Translations under genes and position numbers: made by a program
From: Catonella morbi ATCC 51271
Lineage (GTDB): Bacteria; Bacillota; Clostridia; Lachnospirales; Lachnospiraceae
DNA length: 64,000 nt
Direction: 5' to 3'
Assembly: GCF_000160035.2 (NCBI RefSeq)
Contig: NZ_KI535366.1
Span: 482,112-546,111 of the forward strand
Shown: one piece after another, positions 34,609-42,186 of the stretch
Position numbering within the stretch: position 1 is the stretch's first letter
Layout: each line of letters starts with the position of its first letter
Notes under the pieces: generated by a model
The model's database searches: none
Told to the model about the DNA's origin: nothing
What the model saw: only the letters and a program-made list of their open reading frames with translations

Positions 34609-35491
34609 ATTCTATTATTTCCACCCTTCTCTCTACGTCCTTCATTCCTAAAAGTTTCATATTATTTATAAGATTCTCTGCGCTTTCCCTGTCTCCGTTT
34701 TTTCTTGTTACCACAATTTCAATATGTTTTCCCGCTTTCATAAGCTCAAAGGTCGCCGGTGTCAACAATCCAAGATTAATCAGAATAAAGTCGTATTCAT
34801 TCAGCCTCTGTACTATGTCTAACAGCTCCTTCACATCTTCTCCTGTAAGCTCTGAGAGGTCTAAAGGACAGCTTACAGGCAGTATTCTTCCTGAAACATC
34901 TTCTTTTTCTATCAGAGTTTTAAATTTCCATTTCAGTTTTTCTCCGCCCTGTTTAAGATAATAGATAAGTTCCGACATTCCTTTGGGATTTCCATATCCG
35001 TTAACAACCCTGCTGTTATACGGCTCCATATCAAGATACAGTACAGAGCCCTTATTTTTTAAGTCAGTCATTAAGATATTGGCATACTCTTCTCTTTCTA
35101 TACTGCTTTTAGTTGAAAATACAATATGAAGATTATTATCTTCAAGCAGGATATTTTCCTCTTTCATCAGCATAACAGCCTTAAGCTCTTTGGTTATTGC
35201 CTTTGCAGACTGGTATTTATACACCCAGGGACCGCTGTTATCACCATCTTTTGTTGTAACCAAGCTTATTATCTTATCTTCGTTAACCCTTCCTTTAAGA
35301 TTATGTTTATCGAAAGCTTCACATACAACCACATACCCCGCTTTATCGTTTTCTAAATACGAGGTGAATTTATCTAAGTCCGAAAAAGCAACTGTTACAA
35401 CTCCCAATTCCATGTTTTTATTGAGATAATCTGACAGAGCCTCTACATATGCCTCTTCTGTATCATAAATTGTCAGAGTTCCCCCTTGCAA
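34586..35491 (-). CDS. tadZ: TadZ/CpaE-like pilus localisation protein
   Basis: A 301-residue protein at the head of the Tad run. The N-terminal part (1-110) looks like a receiver-type domain without an obvious phospho-acceptor motif. The C-terminal part is ParA/MinD-like (VLYLDMEPYNSRVVNGYGNPKGMSELIYYL, then YDFILINLGLLTPATFELM) but lacks a clear deviant Walker A lysine motif, as in many atypical TadZ proteins. TadZ directs the pilus machine to its site. TTG 35491 has GAGAGGTG eight bases upstream. Confidence 0.78.
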   Translation of the reverse strand: MQGGTLTIYDTEEAYVEALSDYLNKNMELGVVTVAFSDLDKFTSYLENDKAGYVVVCEAFDKHNLKGRVNEDKIISLVTTKDGDNSGPWVYKYQSAKAITKELKAVMLMKEENILLEDNNLHIVFSTKSSIEREEYANILMTDLKNKGSVLYLDMEPYNSRVVNGYGNPKGMSELIYYLKQGGEKLKWKFKTLIEKEDVSGRILPVSCPLDLSELTGEDVKELLDIVQRLNEYDFILINLGLLTPATFELMKAGKHIEIVVTRKNGDRESAENLINNMKLLGMKDVERRVEIIEFGTDTWL

Positions 35492-35709
35492 GATAGCATC
35501 ACCTCTCTTTTCTCTGATTTTGGGTACACAAAAAAACCTATATCCTTTTGAATATCAGAATAAAATAATAAATTTACATCTTATAACTATCTGAATGAAC
35601 CGATAAGTCCGGAATCAATTTAATATAAATACCTTGAATATTACTTTAGAACAACAAAAACCATCTTAAGATTTTGATTATTTACAGAACTTATATGATG
35701 GTGACCGGA

Positions 35710-35868
35710 TTACCGGTCACCCTTATGCTTCTTGATTATTTCCTCATATCTTCTTGCTGCCGCATCCATCTCAGGATCTTCATCTTCCTTCTTTACCACT
35801 GAATGTTCCATTTCCTCAAGTTCTTCATTTAATAATTCTAAATCTTCTGCGCTGAAAAAATTATCCAT
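35710..35868 (-). CDS. Small acidic protein (52 residues), unknown function
   Basis: Frame MDNFFSAEDLELLN... ending KKHKGDR. It is mostly charged helix with many Glu and Asp residues. AAGAGG lies before the ATG and a strong promoter stands about 30 bases upstream, so the gene is very likely real. The stop codon lies inside a perfect hairpin GGTGACCGG/CCGGTCACC (35701-35721). It is upstream of the Tad genes but 218 bases apart from them; 35492-35709 shows no gene. No family is recognised. Confidence 0.72.
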   Translation of the reverse strand: MDNFFSAEDLELLNEELEEMEHSVVKKEDEDPEMDAAARRYEEIIKKHKGDR

Positions 35869-35899
35869 ATGAACCTCTTTTCTTTTTGTTTATGCCCAT

Positions 35900-35928
35900 A
35901 GTATATACGGATTGTGAAATTATTTCAA
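35900..35928 (-). promoter_or_regulatory. Promoter of the 52-residue protein gene
   Basis: Minus strand -35 TTGAAA (35923-35928) and -10 TATACT (35900-35905) with a 17-base spacer; transcription would begin near 35893. An additional hairpin TGGTAAAA/TTTTACCA lies upstream at about 35984-36008. Confidence 0.7.
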
Positions 35929-36051
35929 TATGTAACTTTGTGGAAAAACTCTTTTGATTTTTGTGAAAGTCTCACAAAAAATTTGGTAAAAAAATGAGTA
36001 TTTTACCAGTTTGGGTTTATATGCAAATCACATATAAATGTAGTTATAAAT

Positions 36052-36078
36052 TTACCTCTACCGTAAAGATAGAGGTAA
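36052..36078 (-). terminator. Hairpin after the suf operon
   Basis: A nine-base perfect stem TTACCTCTA/TAGAGGTAA with a nine-base loop begins seven bases after the sufU stop. The following T-run is weak (ATTTATAA), so termination may be partial. Confidence 0.6.
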
Positions 36079-36084
36079 TAGTTT

Positions 36085-36519
36085 TTATTCTTCTTTCTTA
36101 TCAAGCATCTGACCAAGTGTCCGCCAGCCAAGTACCGCACATTTAACCCTTGCAGGCATATGTGCAATGTCCCTCAGTGCTATAGCCTCATCTAGTTCCT
36201 CCAAGGCTTCATCTGCCTTAATTTCACCCTTAATCATTCCCATAAAAAGCTCACCGAGCCTTAAAGCTTCTTCTTTTGTCTTGCCGATGACAAGGTCAAG
36301 CATCATATCGACTGAAGCCTGAGATATAGCACAGCCTGTTCCTGTATAACCGCCATCCACAACCACATCATTTTCAAGTTGTAATTTAAGTGTAATATCA
36401 TCGCCGCAGCTTGGATTTACTCCTCTGAGCTCTATAGTAGGATGCTCTATTTCCTGCTTATTATTCGGATGCATATTATGCTCAGTAAGTATTTCATTGT
36501 ATATGCTTCTAAGCTCCAT
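36085..36519 (-). CDS. sufU: SufU, Fe-S cluster assembly / sulfur-relay protein
   Basis: A 144-residue IscU-fold protein that accepts sulfur from SufS. The three conserved cysteines sit in NPSCGDD (Cys38), GTGCAISQAS (Cys63) and ARVKCAVLGW (Cys127), with Asp40 next to the first; an 18-21 residue insert before the last Cys is SufU-like rather than IscU-like. The ATG at 36519 has GGGGGTGG upstream and the gene overlaps sufS by 11 bases. It ends the suf operon. Confidence 0.94.
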   Translation of the reverse strand: MELRSIYNEILTEHNMHPNNKQEIEHPTIELRGVNPSCGDDITLKLQLENDVVVDGGYTGTGCAISQASVDMMLDLVIGKTKEEALRLGELFMGMIKGEIKADEALEELDEAIALRDIAHMPARVKCAVLGWRTLGQMLDKKEE

Positions 36520-37726
36520 AGCCAAGCCACCCCCTTACCTTTGTCAAACTGTCTAAAAATCTGTCAACTTCTTTTTCTGTATTGTAGAAATACAGACTTG
36601 CTCTAAGCGTTGAGTTAAAGCCCAAAAATTTCATAAGAGGCTGAGCACAGTGATGCCCCGCCCTTACACAGATTTTAGCATTATTCAGAATGGAAGCACT
36701 GTCATGCGGATGTACATCATCTATTGTAAATGTAATAATTCCGTTATGCTCCTCAGCATTGTCAGAGCCAGCTATATTTATATAAGGAAGGGCTTTCATC
36801 CCTTCAAACAGTCTCTTTGTAAGTCTAAGCTCGGTTTCTTCGATATAGTCAAAGCCAATGTTTTCAAGGTAGTCCATGGCTGCATGAAGCCCGACAGCAC
36901 CGCCTACATTTACGGTACCCGCTTCAAACTTATGCGGAACTTCTGCGTAAGTAGCCGAATCAAGCTCTACATACTCTATCATTTCTCCGCCTGTAAGAAA
37001 CGGCGGCATCTTGTTAAGCAGCTTTTTCTTGCCATAAACCACACCGATTCCCATAGGAGCAAGCATCTTATGACCAGAAAACACATAAAAATCTGCATCT
37101 AATTCTCTTACATTTACCTTTGTATGAGGTACTGCCTGCGCTCCGTCTATAACAGCTACCGCTCCTACATCATGAGCCGCTTTTATAACCTTTTCCACAG
37201 GATTTTTTCTGCCGAGTACATTTGAAATATGAGCCAAACTTACAAGTTTAGTCTTCTCTGTAATCTTAGCCTTAATCTCTTCATCTGAAATAAAACCTGT
37301 CTTATCAGACTCAAGGAAAACAAGCTTTGCACCTGTCTTTTTCCCTACTTCCTGCCAAGGAAGAAGATTACTGTGATGCTCCATTACCGTAAGCACAATC
37401 TCATCTCCTTCTTTAAGGAAGGCTTCTCCGTAACTTTTTGCTATCAGGTTAAGGCTCTCTGAAGCATTTCTGGTAAATATAATCTCAGAAGCAGACTCTG
37501 CCCCTATAAAGTCCGCAGTCCTTGCTCTTGTATTTTCATAAGCATCTGTGGCCTTTACAGAAAGATCATACACACCACGAAGCGGATTTGCATTCTCGCT
37601 TTCATAGTATCTTATCATTCTTTCAAGCACCACATTCGGCTTTTGAGTTGTAGCAGCATTGTCAAAATAAATCAAATCAGGATATTCACTAAAAAACTTA
37701 AAATCCTCTCTATAATTACTGCTCAT
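36509..37726 (-). CDS. sufS: SufS cysteine desulfurase
   Basis: PLP enzyme that removes sulfur from cysteine for Fe-S clusters. It has the opening YPDLIYFDNAATTQKP, PLP-binding residues around MEHHSNLLPW and VIDGAQAVPH, the Schiff-base lysine in FSGHKMLAPMG, and the persulfide cysteine in RAGHHCAQPLM. About 405 residues, normal. I chose ATG 37726 with GAGG nine bases upstream rather than GTG 37741. It overlaps sufD by 11 bases. Confidence 0.96.
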   Translation of the reverse strand: MSSNYREDFKFFSEYPDLIYFDNAATTQKPNVVLERMIRYYESENANPLRGVYDLSVKATDAYENTRARTADFIGAESASEIIFTRNASESLNLIAKSYGEAFLKEGDEIVLTVMEHHSNLLPWQEVGKKTGAKLVFLESDKTGFISDEEIKAKITEKTKLVSLAHISNVLGRKNPVEKVIKAAHDVGAVAVIDGAQAVPHTKVNVRELDADFYVFSGHKMLAPMGIGVVYGKKKLLNKMPPFLTGGEMIEYVELDSATYAEVPHKFEAGTVNVGGAVGLHAAMDYLENIGFDYIEETELRLTKRLFEGMKALPYINIAGSDNAEEHNGIITFTIDDVHPHDSASILNNAKICVRAGHHCAQPLMKFLGFNSTLRASLYFYNTEKEVDRFLDSLTKVRGWLGYGA

Positions 37727-38894
37727 TTTTGAAAACCTCACTTACATATTTTATAACTCTTTCTTCGGTCTCATCATCTCCGATTTTCTCGGTAACAGCA
37801 TTGATGTAAGCCTCTGTCATAAGTTCTTTTGCTGCATTTTCATCTATTCCGCGGCTCTTTATGTAGAACATAAGCTTTTCATCTATTCTTCCTATGGTTG
37901 CACCATGGTCACCTTCCACATCCTCTTCGTGGCAAAGTATAAGAGGTACTGATTTGTTTATTACCTCAGAACTGAAGTGGAGAGTATCTTCTTTTTCAAA
38001 ACCTCTTGCGCCTTTTGCACCCTCTTTAAAATCAATTGTTCCGCGATATACCTTTGTTGCCTTATCTAAGAGAACACCGCTTGCATCCATATTACATGAG
38101 GCCTTCCTTCCCCATTCATTTGTGACATAATTCATATCAAGCAGGCTTTCACCTTTACAAAGATAGCCTGTAGCACTGTTATATTCACTTTTCCTTCCAA
38201 CAAGTTCACATCTTACACCAACATAAGAACGCTTCCCTCCAAGTTCAAGCTGTACAAGTTCTGCTTTAGCATCATCTTCAAGGTGTAATCCCAAATCATC
38301 AAAATGGTCTGTATTCTCTGAAAGCAGGTTCACCCTTACAAGCTTTACTTTAGCATTTTCCCCTACATATACTCTGGTCTGCAAACCTGCGATATTATCC
38401 CTGTTCTCAGATTCAAACAGCTCAATTACGGTTAGTTCCGAGCCCTCACTTACATAGATTATATGATTGTTTAAGGAATTTTTCTCACCTGCTCTGTAAG
38501 TTATTTTTACAGGTTTTTTTGCTTTAACTCCTTTTTTAGTTGCAATTACTTTTACGGGAATACCTGCAGCCTTAAAAGCATTTCTTACTACATCTGTAGA
38601 GGGAGCATCCTTTACTTCCCTGTCACGTCTGTTTTCATCTTCAAGACTGTCTCCGCCTGCTTTTGAATCAAGGTTTAAGGCTTCCATACCTGTCTTTACA
38701 AAGCTTGCCTTAGCCACTATTTCATCATATAACTCCCCTGCGGTAAGAAGTTCCACACCATCAGTTAATTTTATATCTAAATCATTTTCAACATTTACTT
38801 CATAACTAAAATCTACTTCCGCATAGCTGTTTTTCATCTTGCCATAGGTTATTGCAGGCAGATAATTGACAGCTCCGTTTAACTCAAACTTCAT
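37716..38894 (-). CDS. sufD: SufD, Fe-S cluster scaffold subunit
   Basis: A 392-residue paralogue of SufB and part of the SufBCD scaffold complex. The C-terminal beta-helix region includes SEVINKSVPLILCHEEDVEGDHGATIGRIDEKLMFYIKSRGI, with the conserved His that takes part in cluster assembly. The N-terminal part is divergent, as in other SufD proteins. Its first codon abuts the sufB stop, so the two are probably translationally coupled. Confidence 0.93.
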   Translation of the reverse strand: MKFELNGAVNYLPAITYGKMKNSYAEVDFSYEVNVENDLDIKLTDGVELLTAGELYDEIVAKASFVKTGMEALNLDSKAGGDSLEDENRRDREVKDAPSTDVVRNAFKAAGIPVKVIATKKGVKAKKPVKITYRAGEKNSLNNHIIYVSEGSELTVIELFESENRDNIAGLQTRVYVGENAKVKLVRVNLLSENTDHFDDLGLHLEDDAKAELVQLELGGKRSYVGVRCELVGRKSEYNSATGYLCKGESLLDMNYVTNEWGRKASCNMDASGVLLDKATKVYRGTIDFKEGAKGARGFEKEDTLHFSSEVINKSVPLILCHEEDVEGDHGATIGRIDEKLMFYIKSRGIDENAAKELMTEAYINAVTEKIGDDETEERVIKYVSEVFKNEQ

Positions 38895-40318
38895 TACATG
38901 CCTCCCTTCATCTCAAGCTGAATGAGGTTATTCATTTCAACTGCGTATTCAAGAGGAAGTTCCTTTGATACAGGATTTGCAAAACCGCTGACTATCATCG
39001 CCCTCGCCTCTTCTTCACTTATTCCTCTTGACATAAGGTAAAATACTGCATCATCACTGATTCTGCCTATCTTTGCCTCGTGTCCGATATCTGTATCATC
39101 TGTTCTTATATCCATAGCCGGTATTGTGTCCGAACGGCTGTCACTGTCAAGCATAAGTGACTGACAGGAAACAAAAGCCTTACTGCGTTTTGCACTTTCA
39201 CGCACTGTCACCATACTTCTGTATGTATTGGTTCCTCCGCCCTTTGATACAGATTTAGTATTAATAATAGAAGATGTATCCTCTCCTATATGCACCATCT
39301 TAGCTCCGGTATCAAGGTTCTGTCCCTTACCTGCAAAGGTAATTCCCGTAAATTCACTTCTTGAGCCGTTTCCCTTTAGTATACTCATAGGATAAAGATA
39401 GGATACATGAGAGCCAAAAGAGCCTGAAACCCATTCAATCACGCCGTTTTCTTCAACTATAGCCCTCTTGGTATTCAGGTTATACATATTCTTTGACCAG
39501 TTCTCAATGGTTGAATATCTAAGCCTTGCATTTTTCTTAACAAAAAGCTCTACCGCTCCTGCATGCAGGTTTGCCACATTGTACTTAGGTGCGGAACAGC
39601 CTTCTATGAAATGAAGGTCTGCACCCTCATCAACTATGATTAAAGTATGCTCAAACTGACCTGCACCTGCCGCATTAAGTCTGAAATACGACTGCAAAGG
39701 TATGTCCACCTTTACTCCCTTCGGCACATATACAAAGGAGCCGCCCGACCAAACCGCACCATGAAGGGCAGCAAATTTATGGTCGGTAGGAGGGATTAAT
39801 TTCATAAAATACTCATGAATCATATCGCCATATTCGCCATGCATAGCAGATTCCAAGTCAGTATAAACTACTCCGAGTGCCGCAACTTCTTCACGCACAT
39901 TATGATAAACAAGCTCTGAATCGTACTGTGCTCCCACTCCGGCAAGCGAAAGCCTCTCTGCCTCAGGTATACCAAGCTTTTCAAAAGTATTCTTGATATC
40001 CTCCGGAACTTCTTCCCACTTTCCTTTCATATCTCCCTTATGACGCACGTAGGTCATAATAGTATTCATGTCAAGCCCTTCGATAGAAGGTCCCCAGTCA
40101 GGAGCTTTAAGTTTATTGTAAATATCAAGAGATTTAAGCCTGAAATCACGCATCCATTCAGGATCATTCTTCTCCTTTGAAATCTGTAAAACTATATCTG
40201 TACTTAAGCCCTTGTCAAGCTTAAGGAAATCCTCATCATTTTCATCATATCTGAAATCATAGAACGAACTATCTATATCGTCTATGACCATTTTTTCATT
40301 TTTATCCAATTCAGCCAT
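38894..40318 (-). CDS. sufB: SufB, Fe-S cluster scaffold subunit
   Basis: A 474-residue main scaffold of the Suf system, on which clusters are built with SufC and SufD. Conserved segments include LSTDIVLQISKEKNDPEWMRDFRL, APDWGPSIEGLDM, the central FIEGCSAPKY and the C-terminal RSDTIPAMDIRTDDTDIGHEAKIGRISDDAVFYLMSRG. Length is full. It lies two bases after sufC. Confidence 0.96.
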   Translation of the reverse strand: MAELDKNEKMVIDDIDSSFYDFRYDENDEDFLKLDKGLSTDIVLQISKEKNDPEWMRDFRLKSLDIYNKLKAPDWGPSIEGLDMNTIMTYVRHKGDMKGKWEEVPEDIKNTFEKLGIPEAERLSLAGVGAQYDSELVYHNVREEVAALGVVYTDLESAMHGEYGDMIHEYFMKLIPPTDHKFAALHGAVWSGGSFVYVPKGVKVDIPLQSYFRLNAAGAGQFEHTLIIVDEGADLHFIEGCSAPKYNVANLHAGAVELFVKKNARLRYSTIENWSKNMYNLNTKRAIVEENGVIEWVSGSFGSHVSYLYPMSILKGNGSRSEFTGITFAGKGQNLDTGAKMVHIGEDTSSIINTKSVSKGGGTNTYRSMVTVRESAKRSKAFVSCQSLMLDSDSRSDTIPAMDIRTDDTDIGHEAKIGRISDDAVFYLMSRGISEEEARAMIVSGFANPVSKELPLEYAVEMNNLIQLEMKGGM

Positions 40319-40320
40319 CT

Positions 40321-41070
40321 CTACTCTCCAATATTCTCAAAACGTGCAAATCCATTGCTATTTATTTCATCTACAAGTGTAGAATCTCCGGTCTCTACAA
40401 GCTTACCTTTAACCAGAATATGTGTATAATCTACTTTTAATGCTTCTAATATTTTTGTGCTGTGAGTTATAATTAAAAGTGCTCCGTCTCTGTTCTTCTG
40501 ATAAGCCTCAATTCCGTGACTTACTGTTCTAACAGCATCCACGTCAAGTCCTGAGTCTGTCTCATCAAGGATTGCAAGCTTAGGGCGAAGCATAAGCATC
40601 TGTAAAATTTCAGATTTTTTCTTCTCACCGCCTGAAAAGCCGACATTTAAATCTCTTGTAAGATAGGATTCATCCATTTGCAAGATTTCCATGGCTTCCT
40701 TCAAGTCACGCTTAAACTGCATAATTTTAAGCGGTTTCCCTGTAATCTGCCTGATAGCATTTCTAAGAAAGCTCTCAAGAGAAAGCCCCGCAATCTCGTA
40801 AGGGTTTTGAAAGGAAAGAAACATACCTTTTTTAGACCTGACATCAGTTCCATCTTCCAGGATAGACTGACCTTCGAACTCAATATCACCTGACTTAACA
40901 ACGTACTCAGGATTGCCCATAATGGTATAACCTAAGGTAGATTTTCCGGCTCCGTTAGGTCCCATAAGTACATGGGTTTCTCCCGTACCTATAGTAAAAT
41001 CAATATTTTTAAGTATATCCGCATCATCTATTGCTACCGATAAATTTTTAACTTTTAATAATTCTGACAT
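40321..41070 (-). CDS. sufC: SufC, Fe-S assembly ATPase
   Basis: An ABC-type ATPase that drives the SufBCD scaffold. Walker A GPNGAGKSTLGYTIMG, Q-loop FLSFQNPYEIAG, signature FSGGEKKKSEILQ, Walker B LAILDETDSGLD and switch ITHSTKIL are all present. The ATG at 41070 has GGGAGG five bases upstream; the longer frame from 41097 is not supported. It opens the sufCBDSU operon, downstream of a clear promoter. Confidence 0.96.
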   Translation of the reverse strand: MSELLKVKNLSVAIDDADILKNIDFTIGTGETHVLMGPNGAGKSTLGYTIMGNPEYVVKSGDIEFEGQSILEDGTDVRSKKGMFLSFQNPYEIAGLSLESFLRNAIRQITGKPLKIMQFKRDLKEAMEILQMDESYLTRDLNVGFSGGEKKKSEILQMLMLRPKLAILDETDSGLDVDAVRTVSHGIEAYQKNRDGALLIITHSTKILEALKVDYTHILVKGKLVETGDSTLVDEINSNGFARFENIGE

Positions 41071-41102
41071 AACTGCCTCCCAATTAATAATTAACAATTT
41101 TA

Positions 41103-41165
41103 ATTCCTACCAATTTAGTACGAATTAGATTTTTATATTATAACCGTTGTCAGAGAAAGTTTCAA
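41103..41165 (-). promoter_or_regulatory. suf operon promoter with palindromic operator
   Basis: Minus strand -35 TTGAAA (41160-41165) and -10 TATAAT (41137-41142), spacer 17. Just downstream of the expected start is the palindrome ATTCGTAC-TAAATTG-GTAGGAAT (41103-41125), arms matching at seven of eight positions. The form resembles Rrf2-family (IscR/CymR) sites, which would give Fe-S or cysteine control. No such regulator gene is in the window. Confidence 0.72.
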
Positions 41166-41182
41166 TAAGTTAGAAATAACTA

Positions 41183-41267
41183 ATATGGGCATTTTTAAAG
41201 TTTTTTTATTTTGTTTGTGAATTTGTGCAAGAATTGCAAGAAATTAAGCTGTAACAATCCTGCATCA
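41183..41267 (+). repeat. Dispersed repeat family A, degenerate copy 3
   Basis: The blocks TAATATGGGCATTTTTAAAG, GCAAGAATTGCAAG and GTAACAATCCTGCATCA follow the order of copy 1 (ATATGAGTAAG, GTAAGGATTGCGG, CCGCAATCCTGTATCA) with many substitutions. It retains only the right half and lies opposite in orientation to copy 2. Confidence 0.55.
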
Positions 41268-41302
41268 ATGGGAAAATACTTTTAATACCCTAATCTATTT
41301 TA

Positions 41303-41338
41303 AAAATAAAAACGCCCTTCTTTAATTTTAGAAAGGCG
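41303..41338 (-). terminator. Probable terminator downstream of hicAB
   Basis: On the minus strand the stem CGCCTTTCT/AGAAGGGCG (one mismatch) is followed by TTTTTATTTTT. It lies about 190 bases after hicB, beyond repeat copy 2, and is the only good terminator in that 430-base intergenic stretch. Confidence 0.65.
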
Positions 41339-41340
41339 AG

Positions 41341-41513
41341 TGAATACAGGATTGCTTCGGCTTCACCTCACGCAATCCTTGCAAAAATATTCGTAATCCG
41401 CTCATTTTTTGCAAAAAATGGCTCCTTACTCATATTTTTTGCGTGTCAAAAGATAATAAATTCTCTTGCAAGCAAGCTTGCATCGAATTTTTATACTTTT
41501 GACACTTGTATCA
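41341..41513 (-). repeat. Dispersed repeat family A, long copy 2
   Basis: A 173-base unit with ends TGATACAAG...CCTGTATTCA on the minus strand. It contains three stem-loops: a long one with arms GTGTCAAAAG/CTTTTGACAC continuing as an AT-rich stem, a perfect 18-base palindrome CATTTTTTGCAAAAAATG, and GGATTGC/GCAATCC. Copy 1 lacks the inner parts of the first two. The form suggests a mobile palindromic element or a structured RNA. Confidence 0.8.
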
Positions 41514-41529
41514 TATTAAATAAATCAAC

Positions 41530-41937
41530 TTATTTTGTTACAGCCATTGCCGATATCGTGTCAGTCAGTACTTTTGAAAAATTAATTCCGAGTCTTACCC
41601 CCAAATCATTGGCCCATTTAGGAATATTCAAAGTTTTCTTTACTAAAGTTGTGTCTCTTATATATTTTTCTACATCTACCATTATCATAGTCACAAATCC
41701 ATCATCACAGCTCACGTCCTTTATATTGCTTGGTTTCGGGATTGATTCTCCTTTTTCAAGCATATCCGCAAGTGTCATTCCGAGGACTTCTTCTGCCATA
41801 CTCATCCCATAAGCAATATCATCTTCATCTATGCCTGTATAAACTCCGTCTATATCTTTACATTCTATGAAATACCCACCGTCTTCTTCCTTATGAAAAA
41901 CAAACGGAAATGCCATATTAAGACTTTTTTCAAGCAT
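41530..41937 (-). CDS. hicB: HicB antitoxin
   Basis: A 135-residue antitoxin with the HicB RNase H-like fold: a short strand FPFVFHKEEDGGYFIECKDIDGVYTGIDEDD, then AYGMSMAEEVLGMTL. A C-terminal helical part (KWANDLGVRLGINFSKVLTDTI) probably binds DNA. The ATG at 41937 has GGAGG seven bases upstream and follows the hicA stop by one base. It neutralises HicA and likely autoregulates the pair. Confidence 0.9.
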   Translation of the reverse strand: MLEKSLNMAFPFVFHKEEDGGYFIECKDIDGVYTGIDEDDIAYGMSMAEEVLGMTLADMLEKGESIPKPSNIKDVSCDDGFVTMIMVDVEKYIRDTTLVKKTLNIPKWANDLGVRLGINFSKVLTDTISAMAVTK

Positions 41938-41938
41938 A

Positions 41939-42133
41939 TCATAACCTCCCATCTAATCCTGCATCTTTTAATATTCTCTGTTCCAATCCTTTTTTTAAAT
42001 CTTTATTACTATGCACCGGCACAGTAATTCTTTTCCCGTTTTTAAATAGCTGATAATGTGAACCTTCCTGCCTTTCCACTTTCCAACCATGTTTCTTTAA
42101 TAATTTCAACATTTCTTTACCTGTAAGAGGCAT
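41939..42133 (-). CDS. hicA: HicA mRNA-interferase toxin
   Basis: A 64-residue double-stranded RNA-binding-fold toxin that cleaves mRNA. It has the family form GKEMLKLLKKHGWKVERQEGSHYQLFKNGK, with the catalytic histidine in GSHYQL, and ends PVHSNKDLKKGLEQRILKDAGL. Length is normal. The gene precedes hicB, the standard order, and AAAGGAAC lies before the ATG. Confidence 0.93.
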   Translation of the reverse strand: MPLTGKEMLKLLKKHGWKVERQEGSHYQLFKNGKRITVPVHSNKDLKKGLEQRILKDAGLDGRL

Positions 42134-42157
42134 TTATTAGTTCCTTTCCACATCTTT

Positions 42158-42186
42158 ATTCTACTACGTATTTATACGTATGTCAA
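42158..42186 (-). promoter_or_regulatory. hicAB promoter with internal operator palindrome
   Basis: Minus strand -35 TTGACA (42181-42186) and -10 TAGAAT (42158-42163) with a 17-base spacer. The spacer contains the perfect inverted repeat TACGTA-TAAA-TACGTA (42165-42180). This is where an autoregulating HicB or HicAB complex would block RNA polymerase. The promoter overlaps the rsmI stop codon. Confidence 0.75.

Noticed and set aside
26581-35491. Type VII (Ess) secretion locus because of the FHA protein and membrane ATPase
   Set aside because: The ATPase, platform, pilin and prepilin peptidase are Tad components; there is no EccC-like or WXG100 gene.
35984-36008. Hairpin TGGTAAAA/TTTTACCA as a terminator
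   Set aside because: It has no T-run on either strand and lies just upstream of a promoter, so no function could be supported.
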